Origin: an uncultured Eubacteriales bacterium
Lineage (GTDB): Bacteria > Bacillota > Clostridia > Oscillospirales > CAG-272
Direction: 5' to 3'
Length of the DNA: 18,250 nt
Assembly: GCA_905187695.1 (NCBI GenBank)
Contig: CAJJIY010000026.1
Coordinates: 1 to 18,250 of the forward strand
Both the position numbers and the translations under genes were made by a program. Of the stretch, positions 1-6,402 are shown in pieces (within the stretch, counting starts at the first letter, position 1; each line of letters starts with the position of its first letter). The notes beneath the pieces are model-generated. The model was given only the letters and a program-made list of their open reading frames with translations, had not been told where the DNA came from and did not search any database.

Positions 1-137
1 ATGCCAAAAACGGAACGCTGACCTCTTACCGCTATGACGCGGACGGGATCCGCACATTTGGCTGGGGCTTTGTTGTTCGAGTCAAAGTCCCGGAATTGAT
101 AGGAGACATATATGATAGTTGGGAAAAAGTATGTTAA
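1..137 (+). CDS. RHS-repeat protein, 3' end (partial, probably truncated)
   Basis: The frame that starts at base 3 is open from the window edge and stops at 135-137. Its first residues read NGTLTSYRYDADGIRT, a classic RHS/YD repeat unit of the kind found in polymorphic toxins and wall-associated proteins. Straight after IRT the sequence leaves the repeat pattern, and a short unrelated tail of about 25 residues (FGWGFVV...) leads to the stop. The usual continuation of the repeat and the conserved core end before a toxin tip are both absent. I infer a truncated or recombined RHS 3' end. The end overlaps the next gene by 26 bases in another frame. The gene extends upstream of the window, so its full size is unknown. 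Confidence 0.6.
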   Translation, partial: AKNGTLTSYRYDADGIRTFGWGFVVRVKVPELIGDIYDSWEKVC

Positions 138-390
138 TAACGCCATTTTTTATACAACATTCAAAAAGCATTATTGCCCGGCATGCGAGACTAAATTGAC
201 TCGCGTTAAAGCTTCAAAAATAGTTAATTCAAAGTCTCCTGAAGCTAAGAATTACGATTTTACATCAAGTGATTCGTTTATGGTTGGTGATGTGGAATTC
301 ATTTGGAAAGAGTTTTATTGTCCGACATGCAAAAAAAGCATTTCAATGGAGGAAATGAAACAAATTGAAAAAGAGCAAAGGGAAAGATAA
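112..390 (+). CDS. Small four-Cys zinc-ribbon-like protein of the RHS locus
   Basis: This is a 92-residue protein with ATG at 112 and an AGGAG ribosome site at 101-105. I do not recognise a named family. Two CPxC knuckles are visible, Cys22/Cys25 and Cys70/Cys73, which would suit a single zinc ribbon with a 44-residue middle. The tail from about residue 79 is a charged helix rich in Glu, Lys and Arg. There is no signal peptide or membrane segment, so it is probably cytosolic. It begins inside the end of the RHS fragment and precedes immunity-type genes, so it could be an immunity or accessory protein of a former toxin cassette. That role is inferred from position only. Base use is AT-rich, like its right-hand neighbours and unlike the genes beyond 3050. 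Confidence 0.6.
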   Translation: MIVGKKYVNNAIFYTTFKKHYCPACETKLTRVKASKIVNSKSPEAKNYDFTSSDSFMVGDVEFIWKEFYCPTCKKSISMEEMKQIEKEQRER

Positions 391-494
391 TATCATACAA
401 TAAACACGCAAATAAAATGAACCATCAGATAAACGGTGTGTCGCCAAAATATTGGGAAGCATTTATAAACATCGCTTTAGATACTTGGAGGTAA
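369..494 (+). pseudogene. Short open frame, possible displaced toxin-tip relic
   Basis: In a different frame from the zinc-ribbon gene, about 41 codons are open and end with TAA at 492-494, directly before the immunity gene. An internal ATG at 417 would give a 25-residue peptide, MNHQINGVSPKYWEAFINI and a few more, ending in LDTWR. There is no good ribosome site before that ATG. The composition (His, Trp, Tyr, regular helix spacing) looks like real protein rather than noise. In RHS loci, displaced toxin C-termini often remain just upstream of their immunity genes, and this piece sits in exactly that place. It could also be chance open sequence. Confidence 0.3.
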
Positions 495-499
495 TCTAA

Positions 500-1444
500 G
501 TGGGAATGTGGGGATTTGGATTGTATCAAAACGATACATCATTAGATGTTAAAGATGAATTTGAAGAATTATATAATGCCGGAAAAACCGCTCAAGATAT
601 TACTGATAAATTGATGGAAGACTATAAAAGCATCTGGGGCGATATTGAGGAAGAACCGTTGTTTTGGTTGGCATTGGCGGATACTCAATGGAATTTGGGT
701 GTGCTACTACCTGTTGTTAAAGAAAAGGCTCTTTACTGGACTGACAAAATCATTGGCATGTTTAATTGTCAAACACTAGATATGTCAGAAAAAGAAAAAA
801 GAAAGCAAACTCTTGATCATTTGAGAGCAAAATTGCTTTCTCCTCAACCACCGGCAAAAAGACCGGTAAAAAGGAGAATATACAAATGTCAATGGAATCT
901 CGGAGATGTCTTTGCCTACCCACTGGAAAGCGACCTGGCAAAAGAAAAAGGCCTTTATGGTCGGTATTTTTTGATCCAGAAGGTTGATGAAGGCGTATGG
1001 TATCCCGGGCACATTGTACCCATTGTGTATGTGAAGATAACCGGTGATGCGCACCTTCCATCAAACACGGAAGAGTATAATAAGTTGGAATATGTTCAGA
1101 CATGGTTCACAAAGTATGAGGATCGCTTTTTTCCGATTGATATGAGCCGTGCGCAGGAAGATATCGCCGAAAAATCCAAGATCAATTATCAAACAGACGA
1201 GTATGGATTTTTGCCGCAATATAGAATTGAACTTCTTAACACATCAAAAAGAATGATTCCTACAAACCTGATCTACATAGGCAATTTTGCAAATGCTGCT
1301 CGTCCTTTGAAAGAATTTATTCCTCACTCAAAGGAAAATATTGCAACGGTAGCATGGAAGCAATTCGATGAAACATTTGAAACAAAAATGATTAAGCGGT
1401 ATTGTGCCCACAACTTAAGAGAACTTGGCATTTATCACAAATAA
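500..1444 (+). CDS. Imm26-like immunity protein with an N-terminal GxWGxGxxxNDT domain
   Basis: This 314-residue protein starts at GTG 500, placed 8 bases after GGAGG (487-491). Residues 2-90 begin GMWGFGLYQNDTSLDVKDEF, a pattern I know from small uncharacterised Firmicute proteins (DUF4259-like) whose N-terminus reads GxWGxGxFxxDxALD. A proline and lysine linker (about 114-128) leads to a second domain with GDVFAYPL (135-142), a GRYFLI strand and HIVPIVYVKI. That resembles the Imm26 family of toxin immunity proteins. Immunity proteins of this kind bind and block a cognate toxin in the cytosol, and no export signal is seen here. The gene follows a possible toxin-tip relic and precedes an Imm32-like gene. 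Family assignment is from motif memory and the cognate toxin is unknown. Confidence 0.65.
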   Translation: MGMWGFGLYQNDTSLDVKDEFEELYNAGKTAQDITDKLMEDYKSIWGDIEEEPLFWLALADTQWNLGVLLPVVKEKALYWTDKIIGMFNCQTLDMSEKEKRKQTLDHLRAKLLSPQPPAKRPVKRRIYKCQWNLGDVFAYPLESDLAKEKGLYGRYFLIQKVDEGVWYPGHIVPIVYVKITGDAHLPSNTEEYNKLEYVQTWFTKYEDRFFPIDMSRAQEDIAEKSKINYQTDEYGFLPQYRIELLNTSKRMIPTNLIYIGNFANAARPLKEFIPHSKENIATVAWKQFDETFETKMIKRYCAHNLRELGIYHK

Positions 1445-1494
1445 AGGCAGGAAATGAATTTGGATTTTTGATAACGGATGGGGAGGTTAATCTT

Positions 1495-1734
1495 GTGAAA
1501 ATTTATACTGCAAACAACACAGCAAACGATGGTGTTGAGATATTACTCAACTATCAGGAATTAAAAAAGCTGATAAATTCTTTAAAGAATTTTGAAAAGG
1601 AAGTCAATCAATTTAAAACGAAAAATAAAGAAGCAGAGGGTTTGGGCTTTACGCATTTACATTTAAAGGATTGTGGGTTAATAGATCAAAAGAGCAAATC
1701 AGATATTGTCCTTTATCTGAATCTGAACGAATAA
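1495..1734 (+). CDS. Small Imm32-like protein
   Basis: This is a 79-residue acidic cytosolic protein. I chose GTG 1495 because GGGGAGG (1480-1486) stands 8 bases before it. The frame is open further upstream to an ATG at 1402, but that start lies inside the Imm26 gene and has no ribosome site. The layout is strand, then a helix (NYQELKKLINSLKNFEKEV), then a strand pair containing FTHLHL, then a short C-terminal strand (DIVLYLNLNE). A lone helix for leucine-rich contacts plus an xHLHL strand recalls the Imm32 immunity family. The match is weak because the protein is short. It lies 50 bases after the Imm26-like gene and shares its AT-rich base use, so it probably belongs to the same immunity array. 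Confidence 0.5.
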   Translation: MKIYTANNTANDGVEILLNYQELKKLINSLKNFEKEVNQFKTKNKEAEGLGFTHLHLKDCGLIDQKSKSDIVLYLNLNE

Positions 1735-1823
1735 AAACCCGCCCGAATACCACGCACCTGGCGGGATTGTGCTGAGCCTAAGGACATGCCCTTAAAAAAT
1801 GGTACTTAATGCGAGGTGGTAAA
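1735..1823 (+). other. Spacer after the Imm32-like gene with a GC dyad
   Basis: This 89-base spacer is richer in GC than its surroundings. It holds an inverted repeat, CCCGCC (1739-1744) and GGCGGG (1760-1765), with a 15-base loop and no T-run behind it, so it is not a clear terminator. The frame of the preceding gene is open past its stop for 24 codons up to TAA 1807-1809, but the peptide is not recognisable. No convincing promoter was found. It may be the scar of another toxin-immunity exchange. Confidence 0.3.
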
Positions 1824-2552
1824 ATGAAGCATCGGCCAAGATTGGTTTTCTTATTCTTTATTTTTCTGTTTATGTGGATGAGCGTTTTGCAAACCTTTTC
1901 CATGGAGAGTGGGTTTTTGACTCATCCTCTGCCGGAAAACGAAAAGGCACCCGTTCTTCATTTGGAGTTTCTTGAGGAAGAGCCCGCCAAAAGACCGATT
2001 GTCTGTTTTGATATCAATTCAAACGGATTCATTGCCATAGGACACAGTCAATTTGAAGAAAAAACGGTTTGTGTGTACTCGCCCGAGGGTTTATTTCTGT
2101 ACGGATTTGCTTTTCAGTGCAATGGACTTTTTGAACTGGAGTGGAACTCATCTTATTTGAATCTTTATCTTGCGCGCAGTTCCCTGCTTGTTTGCATCAA
2201 TGAAAATGCCGAAATACTGGAAATGGCAGAAGTGGACAATGCTCTGCAAAACAATGATTACCTGAATCATGTCCTTCAAAAGGAAACACGGCAAACGGAA
2301 AATGCAGAATATACCGTGCGAAATCGTCTGGGATTTTTTAATCTGTTTGTTTCTTCCTATTCTCAGTTAGTCATCAAGCCTTCCGGGGGGACCGAAAAAA
2401 TTTTATATGATGTGAATTCACAGCAACTGGCTAAGGTATTGATTGTTTTCGTTTCTTTTGTTTTGATTTTTTCCATTCTCATTCTACTGGTAATCCGCGA
2501 AATAAAACGAAGGGAAAAAACTAAAATGACTTGTTTTGGTCAGAATCGATAA
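1824..2552 (+). CDS. Uncharacterised two-membrane-segment surface protein of RHS loci
   Basis: This is a 242-residue protein. ATG 1824 is preferred over ATG 1809 because GAGGTGG (1812-1818) fits it well. Residues 6-26 form an N-terminal hydrophobic segment (signal or anchor), and about 202-225 form a second, followed by a short basic cytosolic tail. The middle, on the outside of the cell, holds beta-rich stretches such as IVCFDINSNGFIAIGH and KTVCVYSPEGLFLYGFAF. These look like blades of a small beta-propeller. I recall similar unnamed proteins beside RHS genes in Clostridia, often starting with the same AKRxxxCFDxNxxGxIAxG motif. Its function is unknown. Anchoring of, or immunity to, an extracellular toxin is possible, but nothing here proves it. 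The next gene starts 38 bases after its stop. Confidence 0.6.
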   Translation: MKHRPRLVFLFFIFLFMWMSVLQTFSMESGFLTHPLPENEKAPVLHLEFLEEEPAKRPIVCFDINSNGFIAIGHSQFEEKTVCVYSPEGLFLYGFAFQCNGLFELEWNSSYLNLYLARSSLLVCINENAEILEMAEVDNALQNNDYLNHVLQKETRQTENAEYTVRNRLGFFNLFVSSYSQLVIKPSGGTEKILYDVNSQQLAKVLIVFVSFVLIFSILILLVIREIKRREKTKMTCFGQNR

Positions 2553-2589
2553 AGTTATAGGTTTTTCAGATCAAAGATGGGGAACAAAA

Positions 2590-2898
2590 ATGATTACCGA
2601 AAAAGCAGAATTACTTCAAGGGAATAAAATCGAAATATTAGAAATGGTTCTCAAACAAACGGATGGTCAACTGGTTTTATCCCTTAAAATATGCATGGAA
2701 GAAAAGGTTTTCCGGATGACTTTTTATCATGTTTCGCGGTTCAGAATCGGAGAGGTGTCGGTGCCATTAGCAATACATGGTTTTGAAATCATCAATCATG
2801 CTCAAAACGGTTGGGAAAAAGATTCTACCTATGAAATCCGTGATTTTGAAGAGGATCATATTAACTTTTTTTGCGAGTATTTTCAAATCGATGAGTGA
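2590..2898 (+). CDS. Uncharacterised 102-residue protein of the RHS locus
   Basis: ATG 2590 is taken as the start, with a modest GGGGA site about 6 bases upstream. A TTG at 2536 in the same frame would overlap the preceding gene and has no ribosome site. The protein has no membrane segment and no cysteine pair. It appears as strands around one region reading VSRFRIGEV, then FEIINHAQNGWEKDSTYEIRDF, and an aromatic C-terminus (FFCEYFQI). I know this style of protein as an unnamed companion of RHS genes but cannot give it a family. Its position after the two-segment membrane protein suggests they are co-transcribed. The AT-rich island ends with it, about 120 bases before the shared terminator. 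Confidence 0.55.
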   Translation: MITEKAELLQGNKIEILEMVLKQTDGQLVLSLKICMEEKVFRMTFYHVSRFRIGEVSVPLAIHGFEIINHAQNGWEKDSTYEIRDFEEDHINFFCEYFQIDE

Positions 2899-3020
2899 TT
2901 AAGAATCCATGTTAGGAAATTGTTATTCCGTTTTCATCCGAAAAAAAGACGGGCAGGTTTTCCGGATCTGTTTTGGTGAATAAATCTTTCCGAAAGTTAA
3001 AAAAGAGAAATGCCGAAAAA

Positions 3021-3048
3021 AGCTCCCGCCGTAGCGGGAGCTTTTTTT
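3021..3048. terminator. Bidirectional intrinsic terminator between the RHS island and the feo operon
   Basis: A perfect 9-bp stem (AGCTCCCGC, 3021-3029, paired with 3034-3042) encloses the loop CGTA. It is followed by a T-run on the + strand (3042-3048) and preceded by an A-run (3016-3021), so it works in both directions. The stop codon of the FeoB-associated gene (3047-3049) touches the T-run. Confidence 0.9.
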
Positions 3049-3235
3049 ACTTTTGTGTTTTTTTGCCTTGATTATGGCAACTGCCGGCCATTGCGCAATG
3101 CGCGCAATTGCATCCGCACGAAGATTTGCCCTTTTTCTTATCCCGCACGAGCGAGAGAATAATCATGGCGACAATCACTGCCAGCGCAACGCAAATCAAT
3201 ATCACGGCAATATGTCCGGCCATCCACTCAAACAT
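3047..3235 (-). CDS. FeoB-associated Cys-rich membrane protein
   Basis: This 62-residue protein has one membrane segment (about residues 8-30), a basic stretch, and a cytosolic Cys cluster (Cys40, 42, 44, 47 and 53). That layout, together with its place as last gene of a feo operon, matches the FeoB-associated Cys-rich membrane protein family. It is thought to play the part of FeoC by assisting the ferrous iron transporter, perhaps through metal or cluster binding. The ribosome site AGGAGG lies just before its ATG, and the gap to feoB is 30 bases, so the two are co-transcribed. It is the usual size for the family and nothing is missing. Confidence 0.9.
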   Translation of the reverse strand: MFEWMAGHIAVILICVALAVIVAMIILSLVRDKKKGKSSCGCNCAHCAMAGSCHNQGKKTQK

Positions 3236-3265
3236 GGTCAGCCTCCTTTTGGGGATATACCCCGA

Positions 3266-5788
3266 TTACTTTTCGACAACAACCTTTTCGGTCAGCGTAG
3301 TGGATTCCTTGTAAGGACGAACCAGCATATACACCAGACCGGCCAGTGCCAACACTGCGAAGATGAAACCAACCACCTGGATCTTGCCCGTGAAGAGACG
3401 ACCGAACTGGTTGACAATCAGCGCGATGATGTAGGCAAAGCCGCACTGATAACCGATGGCAAACCAGGTCCATTTGGCGCTGTTCATCTCACGCTTGATG
3501 GCGCCGATAGCTGCAAAGCAGGGAGCGCACAGCAAATTGAAGATGAGGAAGGACATACCGCTCACACCGGTGAAGGCAGCCGCGAGGTTTGCGTAAACAC
3601 TGCCGCCGGCGCCGTAGAGAATACCCATTGTGCCGACGATATTTTCCTTGGCAACCAGACCCGTGATCGAAGCCACGGCCGCCTGCCAGGTATCCCAGCC
3701 GAGCGGTGCGAAGATCCAGGCGATTGCCGAACCGATCTTGGCCAGAATGGAAGAGCTCATCTCATCCTCAGCCAGCATCCGGGACGAACCGTCTACTACG
3801 CCGAAGTAAGAAGTGAACCAGACCACAATGGTGGAAAGCAGAATGATGGTGCCGGCCTTCTTGATGAAGGACCAGCCGCGCTCCCACATGGAGCGGAGCA
3901 CATTGCCGACGGTGGGCAGGTGATAAGCGGGCAACTCCATGACGAAGGGAGCAGGGTCGCCGGCAAACATCTTGGTCTTTTTGAGCATGATGCCCGAGAC
4001 GATGATGGCCGCCACGCCGATGAAGTATGCGCCGGTCGCCACCAATGCGGAGCCGTTGAAGAGCGCGCCCGCAATCATGGCAATGAAAGGCATTTTTGCA
4101 CCGCAGGGGATAAAGGTAGTGGTCATGATGGTCATCCGGCGGTCGCGCTCGTTTTCAATGGTACGCGAAGCCATGATGCCGGGCACGCCGCAACCGGAAC
4201 CAATCAGCATCGGGATAAAGGACTTACCGGACAGACCGAAGCGACGGAAGATACGGTCCAGCACGAAGGCGATACGCGCCATGTAGCCGCAAGCCTCCAG
4301 AAAAGCAAGAAGCAGGAAGAGCACCAGCATCTGCGGCACAAATCCAAGCACCGCGCCCACACCGGCCACGATACCGTCAAGGAGCAGACCGGAGAGCCAT
4401 TCGGGCGCATCGGCGGCCTTGAGCCCGCTTCCGATCAGCGCCGGGATACCCGGCACCCACACACCGAAATCGGCAGGATCCGGCTCGGCAAATTCCGCAT
4501 TCCGCGAGGCAAAATATTCAACCGCCTCCAGATATGTGACGGGAATATAGCCTGTGTCTTTTTTGTCGTTCTTGACCGATTCCGGAATTTTGGAATAATA
4601 AACACGCATTTCGGTTTTGGCCAGAGTTTCTTCATCGACCACGGTTACGGTGCCGACTCCATCGGAGACGGTTGTAAAGCGCTTCATGTTTTCAAGTGCG
4701 GCAGCCGCGTTAAAATTCTCGGCTTCCGGATCTACCTCGACAAACGCATTGACGGCATTCAGCGCGTTGCCGTAATCATCCGCGGCCTCATTGTAGGCTT
4801 TGGAACCGATGCCGAGCAGATGCCAGCCGTCTCCGAACACGCCGTCGTTGACAAAGTCGGTTGCGAAAGAACCGATGGTCACCATTGACAGATAATACAC
4901 CAAAAACATGATCAGAGCAAAAATCGGCAGACCCAGCCAGCGGTTGGTCACCACGCGGTCAATTTTATCCGAGGTGGTCATTTTGCCGACATTTTTCTTT
5001 TTATAGCAACTCTTGATGACCTCGGAAATGTACACATAGCGTTCGCCGGTGATAATGCTTTCGGCATCATCGTCCATTTCGGTTTCGGCCGCTTTGATAT
5101 CCGATTCGATATGTGCCTTGACTTCTTCGCTCAGCGACAAACCGGAGAGCACTTTTTCATCCCGCTCAAAGATCTTGATGGCGTACCATCTCTGCTGTTC
5201 TTCGGGCAGATCGTGAAGCGCCGCTTCCTCAATGTGCGCAATAGCGTGCTCCACACAGCCCGAAAAGCTGTGCTGAGGCACGGTCCTGGTGCCGGCCGCC
5301 GCCGCGATGGCCGACTCGGCCGCCTCGGTGATACCGGTTCCCTTCAGTGCCGAAATTTCCACCACCCGACAACCGAGCTGGCGGGAAAGCTCCGGAATAT
5401 TGATCTTGTCGCCGTTTTTCTTTACCACATCCATCATGTTGATGGCAATGACCACCGGGATTCCCAGTTCGGTCAGCTGTGTGGTGAGATAAAGGTTACG
5501 CTCAAGGTTGGTGCCGTCAATAATGTTCAGAATGGCATCCGGGCGCTCGGCGATGAGGTAATTCCGGGCGACCACCTCCTCCAGTGTATAAGGAGAAAGT
5601 GAATAAATACCGGGCAGATCTGTAATGATGACATTGTCATGCTTCTTCAGCTTACCCTCTTTTTTCTCGACAGTCACGCCCGGCCAGTTTCCGACAAACT
5701 GATTGGAACCGGTCAACGCGTTGAACAATGTCGTTTTACCGGCGTTCGGGTTGCCGGCCAGCGCGATTCTGATAGAACCTTTTTCCAT
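3266..5788 (-). CDS. feoB: Ferrous iron transport protein B (FeoB)
   Basis: This 840-residue inner-membrane Fe(II) importer has an N-terminal GTPase domain with every G motif present: G1 GNPNAGKT (12-19), G3 DLPG (57-60), G4 NMMD (117-120) and G5 SALKG (146-150). A helical spacer domain follows (about 170-270), then the membrane domain with its gate motifs SGCGVPG (531-537) and PCGAK (561-565). The protein is longer than most relatives. About 115-120 extra residues (near 325-443) stand between the first membrane segment (ending FGDGWH) and VPGIP, in the loop that should face outside. This insert is acidic and rich in Ala, Asn and Tyr. The start has an AAGGAAG site. A DtxR-type box (5818-5833) stands 30 bases upstream of the start, so feoB may have its own control inside the operon. 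Confidence 0.97.
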   Translation of the reverse strand: MEKGSIRIALAGNPNAGKTTLFNALTGSNQFVGNWPGVTVEKKEGKLKKHDNVIITDLPGIYSLSPYTLEEVVARNYLIAERPDAILNIIDGTNLERNLYLTTQLTELGIPVVIAINMMDVVKKNGDKINIPELSRQLGCRVVEISALKGTGITEAAESAIAAAAGTRTVPQHSFSGCVEHAIAHIEEAALHDLPEEQQRWYAIKIFERDEKVLSGLSLSEEVKAHIESDIKAAETEMDDDAESIITGERYVYISEVIKSCYKKKNVGKMTTSDKIDRVVTNRWLGLPIFALIMFLVYYLSMVTIGSFATDFVNDGVFGDGWHLLGIGSKAYNEAADDYGNALNAVNAFVEVDPEAENFNAAAALENMKRFTTVSDGVGTVTVVDEETLAKTEMRVYYSKIPESVKNDKKDTGYIPVTYLEAVEYFASRNAEFAEPDPADFGVWVPGIPALIGSGLKAADAPEWLSGLLLDGIVAGVGAVLGFVPQMLVLFLLLAFLEACGYMARIAFVLDRIFRRFGLSGKSFIPMLIGSGCGVPGIMASRTIENERDRRMTIMTTTFIPCGAKMPFIAMIAGALFNGSALVATGAYFIGVAAIIVSGIMLKKTKMFAGDPAPFVMELPAYHLPTVGNVLRSMWERGWSFIKKAGTIILLSTIVVWFTSYFGVVDGSSRMLAEDEMSSSILAKIGSAIAWIFAPLGWDTWQAAVASITGLVAKENIVGTMGILYGAGGSVYANLAAAFTGVSGMSFLIFNLLCAPCFAAIGAIKREMNSAKWTWFAIGYQCGFAYIIALIVNQFGRLFTGKIQVVGFIFAVLALAGLVYMLVRPYKESTTLTEKVVVEK

Positions 5789-5817
5789 TGGTTTCTTCCT
5801 TCTTTCTTTGATGCGGT

Positions 5818-5833
5818 GTTAGTGTCCGCTAAC
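5818..5833. promoter_or_regulatory. Putative DtxR-family operator inside the feo operon
   Basis: The dyad GTTAGT-GTCC-GCTAAC lies between feoA2 and feoB. It matches the GTTAGC-N4-GCTAAC pattern seen at the two other sites with a single mismatch. No convincing promoter was found here, so it might block transcription passing through rather than starting there. Confidence 0.55.
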
Positions 5834-5847
5834 TGAATGGCTGTTTG

Positions 5848-5867
5848 AAAGGGGCCCCGCCCCTTTT
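5848..5867. promoter_or_regulatory. GC-rich hairpin between feoA2 and feoB
   Basis: A perfect 8-bp stem, AAAGGGGC (5848-5855) with GCCCCTTT (5859-5866), has a 3-base loop. In the direction of feo transcription the tail is only CTTT-type and has no long U-run, so it would be at most a weak attenuator or an mRNA end protector. On the + strand it is followed by TTTTATGTTTT and would stop antisense transcription better. Confidence 0.5.
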
Positions 5868-5872
5868 ATGTT

Positions 5873-6094
5873 TTATTCGACCTCGATCATTTCGGCATCG
5901 GCCTTGCGGACCGACAGTTCATAGCCACGCACATGGATCTGGACCGGGTCGCCAAGCGGCGCAACTTTGATGACCGAAACCGCCGTGTCCTTCGTCAGCC
6001 CCATATCCATGATGCGGCGCTTGACGGCACCTTCGCCGTGCAGCTTGACCACCACGGCTTTTCCGCCGACTTCAACATCTCTGAGTGTTTTCAT
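5873..6094 (-). CDS. feoA: FeoA domain protein (second copy)
   Basis: This 73-residue SH3-like FeoA protein is the small cytosolic partner of FeoB. The family pattern is clear: VKRRIMDMGLTKDTAVSVIK in the middle, then PLGDPVQIHVRGYELSVRK at the C-terminal side. FeoA is thought to bind FeoB and aid iron uptake. The gene lies 17 bases after the first feoA, with a GAGAGGAGAGG ribosome site, and is followed by an 84-base gap holding a hairpin and a DtxR box. Its length is normal for the family. It is much closer to the classic FeoA pattern than the first copy. Confidence 0.95.
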   Translation of the reverse strand: MKTLRDVEVGGKAVVVKLHGEGAVKRRIMDMGLTKDTAVSVIKVAPLGDPVQIHVRGYELSVRKADAEMIEVE

Positions 6095-6111
6095 CTGCCC
6101 TCTCCTCTCTT

Positions 6112-6321
6112 TCAGATCATAATTTTCTGTGCCATTTCCCGGCTGACCGCCACGCGAGCCTCTTTGACATTCACGATGAGATTGCCGCCGATGGAATTGA
6201 GCACCGTGACGGTGCCACCCGCCACAAATCCGAGATTTTCAAGATGTTTTTTCATCTCCGGGCTTCCGCCCACCTTTTTGATGATGTTTTCTTCGCCGAC
6301 TTCGGCAACGATCAAAGGCAT
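6112..6321 (-). CDS. feoA: FeoA domain protein (first copy)
   Basis: This 69-residue protein starts with MPLIVAEVGEENIIKKVGG. The reading frame is open further upstream, to 6483, but that part covers the promoter and operator, so I take ATG at 6319-6321, which has an AAAGGA site about 10 bases before it. The FeoA pattern shows as MKKHLENLGFVAGGTVTVLN, followed by GGNLIVNVKEARVAVSREMA. This copy has the divergent style usual for the leading gene in tandem feoA-feoA-feoB operons of Clostridia. It is the first gene after the consensus promoter at 6403-6432. The two feoA products probably act together with FeoB, and how they divide the work is not known. Confidence 0.9.
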   Translation of the reverse strand: MPLIVAEVGEENIIKKVGGSPEMKKHLENLGFVAGGTVTVLNSIGGNLIVNVKEARVAVSREMAQKIMI

Positions 6322-6345
6322 CGTGCAAACATCCTTTCTCAGTAA

Positions 6346-6361
6346 ATTAGCTATGGCTAAC
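6346..6361. promoter_or_regulatory. Putative DtxR-family operator in the feo leader
   Basis: The dyad ATTAGC-TATG-GCTAAC matches GTTAGC-N4-GCTAAC with one outer mismatch. It falls in the transcribed leader, about 35-50 bases downstream of the start predicted from the promoter at 6403-6432, and 25 bases before feoA1. Binding there would obstruct elongation. A second possible -35 (TTGACT, 6379-6384 on the - strand) would place the box on its -10 region instead. Confidence 0.65.
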
Positions 6362-6402
6362 CGGCTGCCGAAAAAATCAGTCAACTTTCGCTGACCGATT
6401 TT

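Noticed and set aside
1402..1494. Upstream start for the Imm32-like gene
   Set aside because: It lies inside the Imm26-like gene and lacks a ribosome site, whereas GTG 1495 has GGGGAGG at a good distance.
3242..3270. GGGG/CCCC dyad between feoB and the Cys-rich gene as a terminator
   Set aside because: The stem is only about four strong pairs and has no T-run in the direction of transcription. It stands directly before a ribosome site.
3053..4888. 611-codon open frame on the + strand opposite feoB
   Set aside because: The - strand encodes a complete FeoB with all motifs. The + frame is rich in His, Gly, Arg and Asp in a way typical of antisense shadows and shows no domain.
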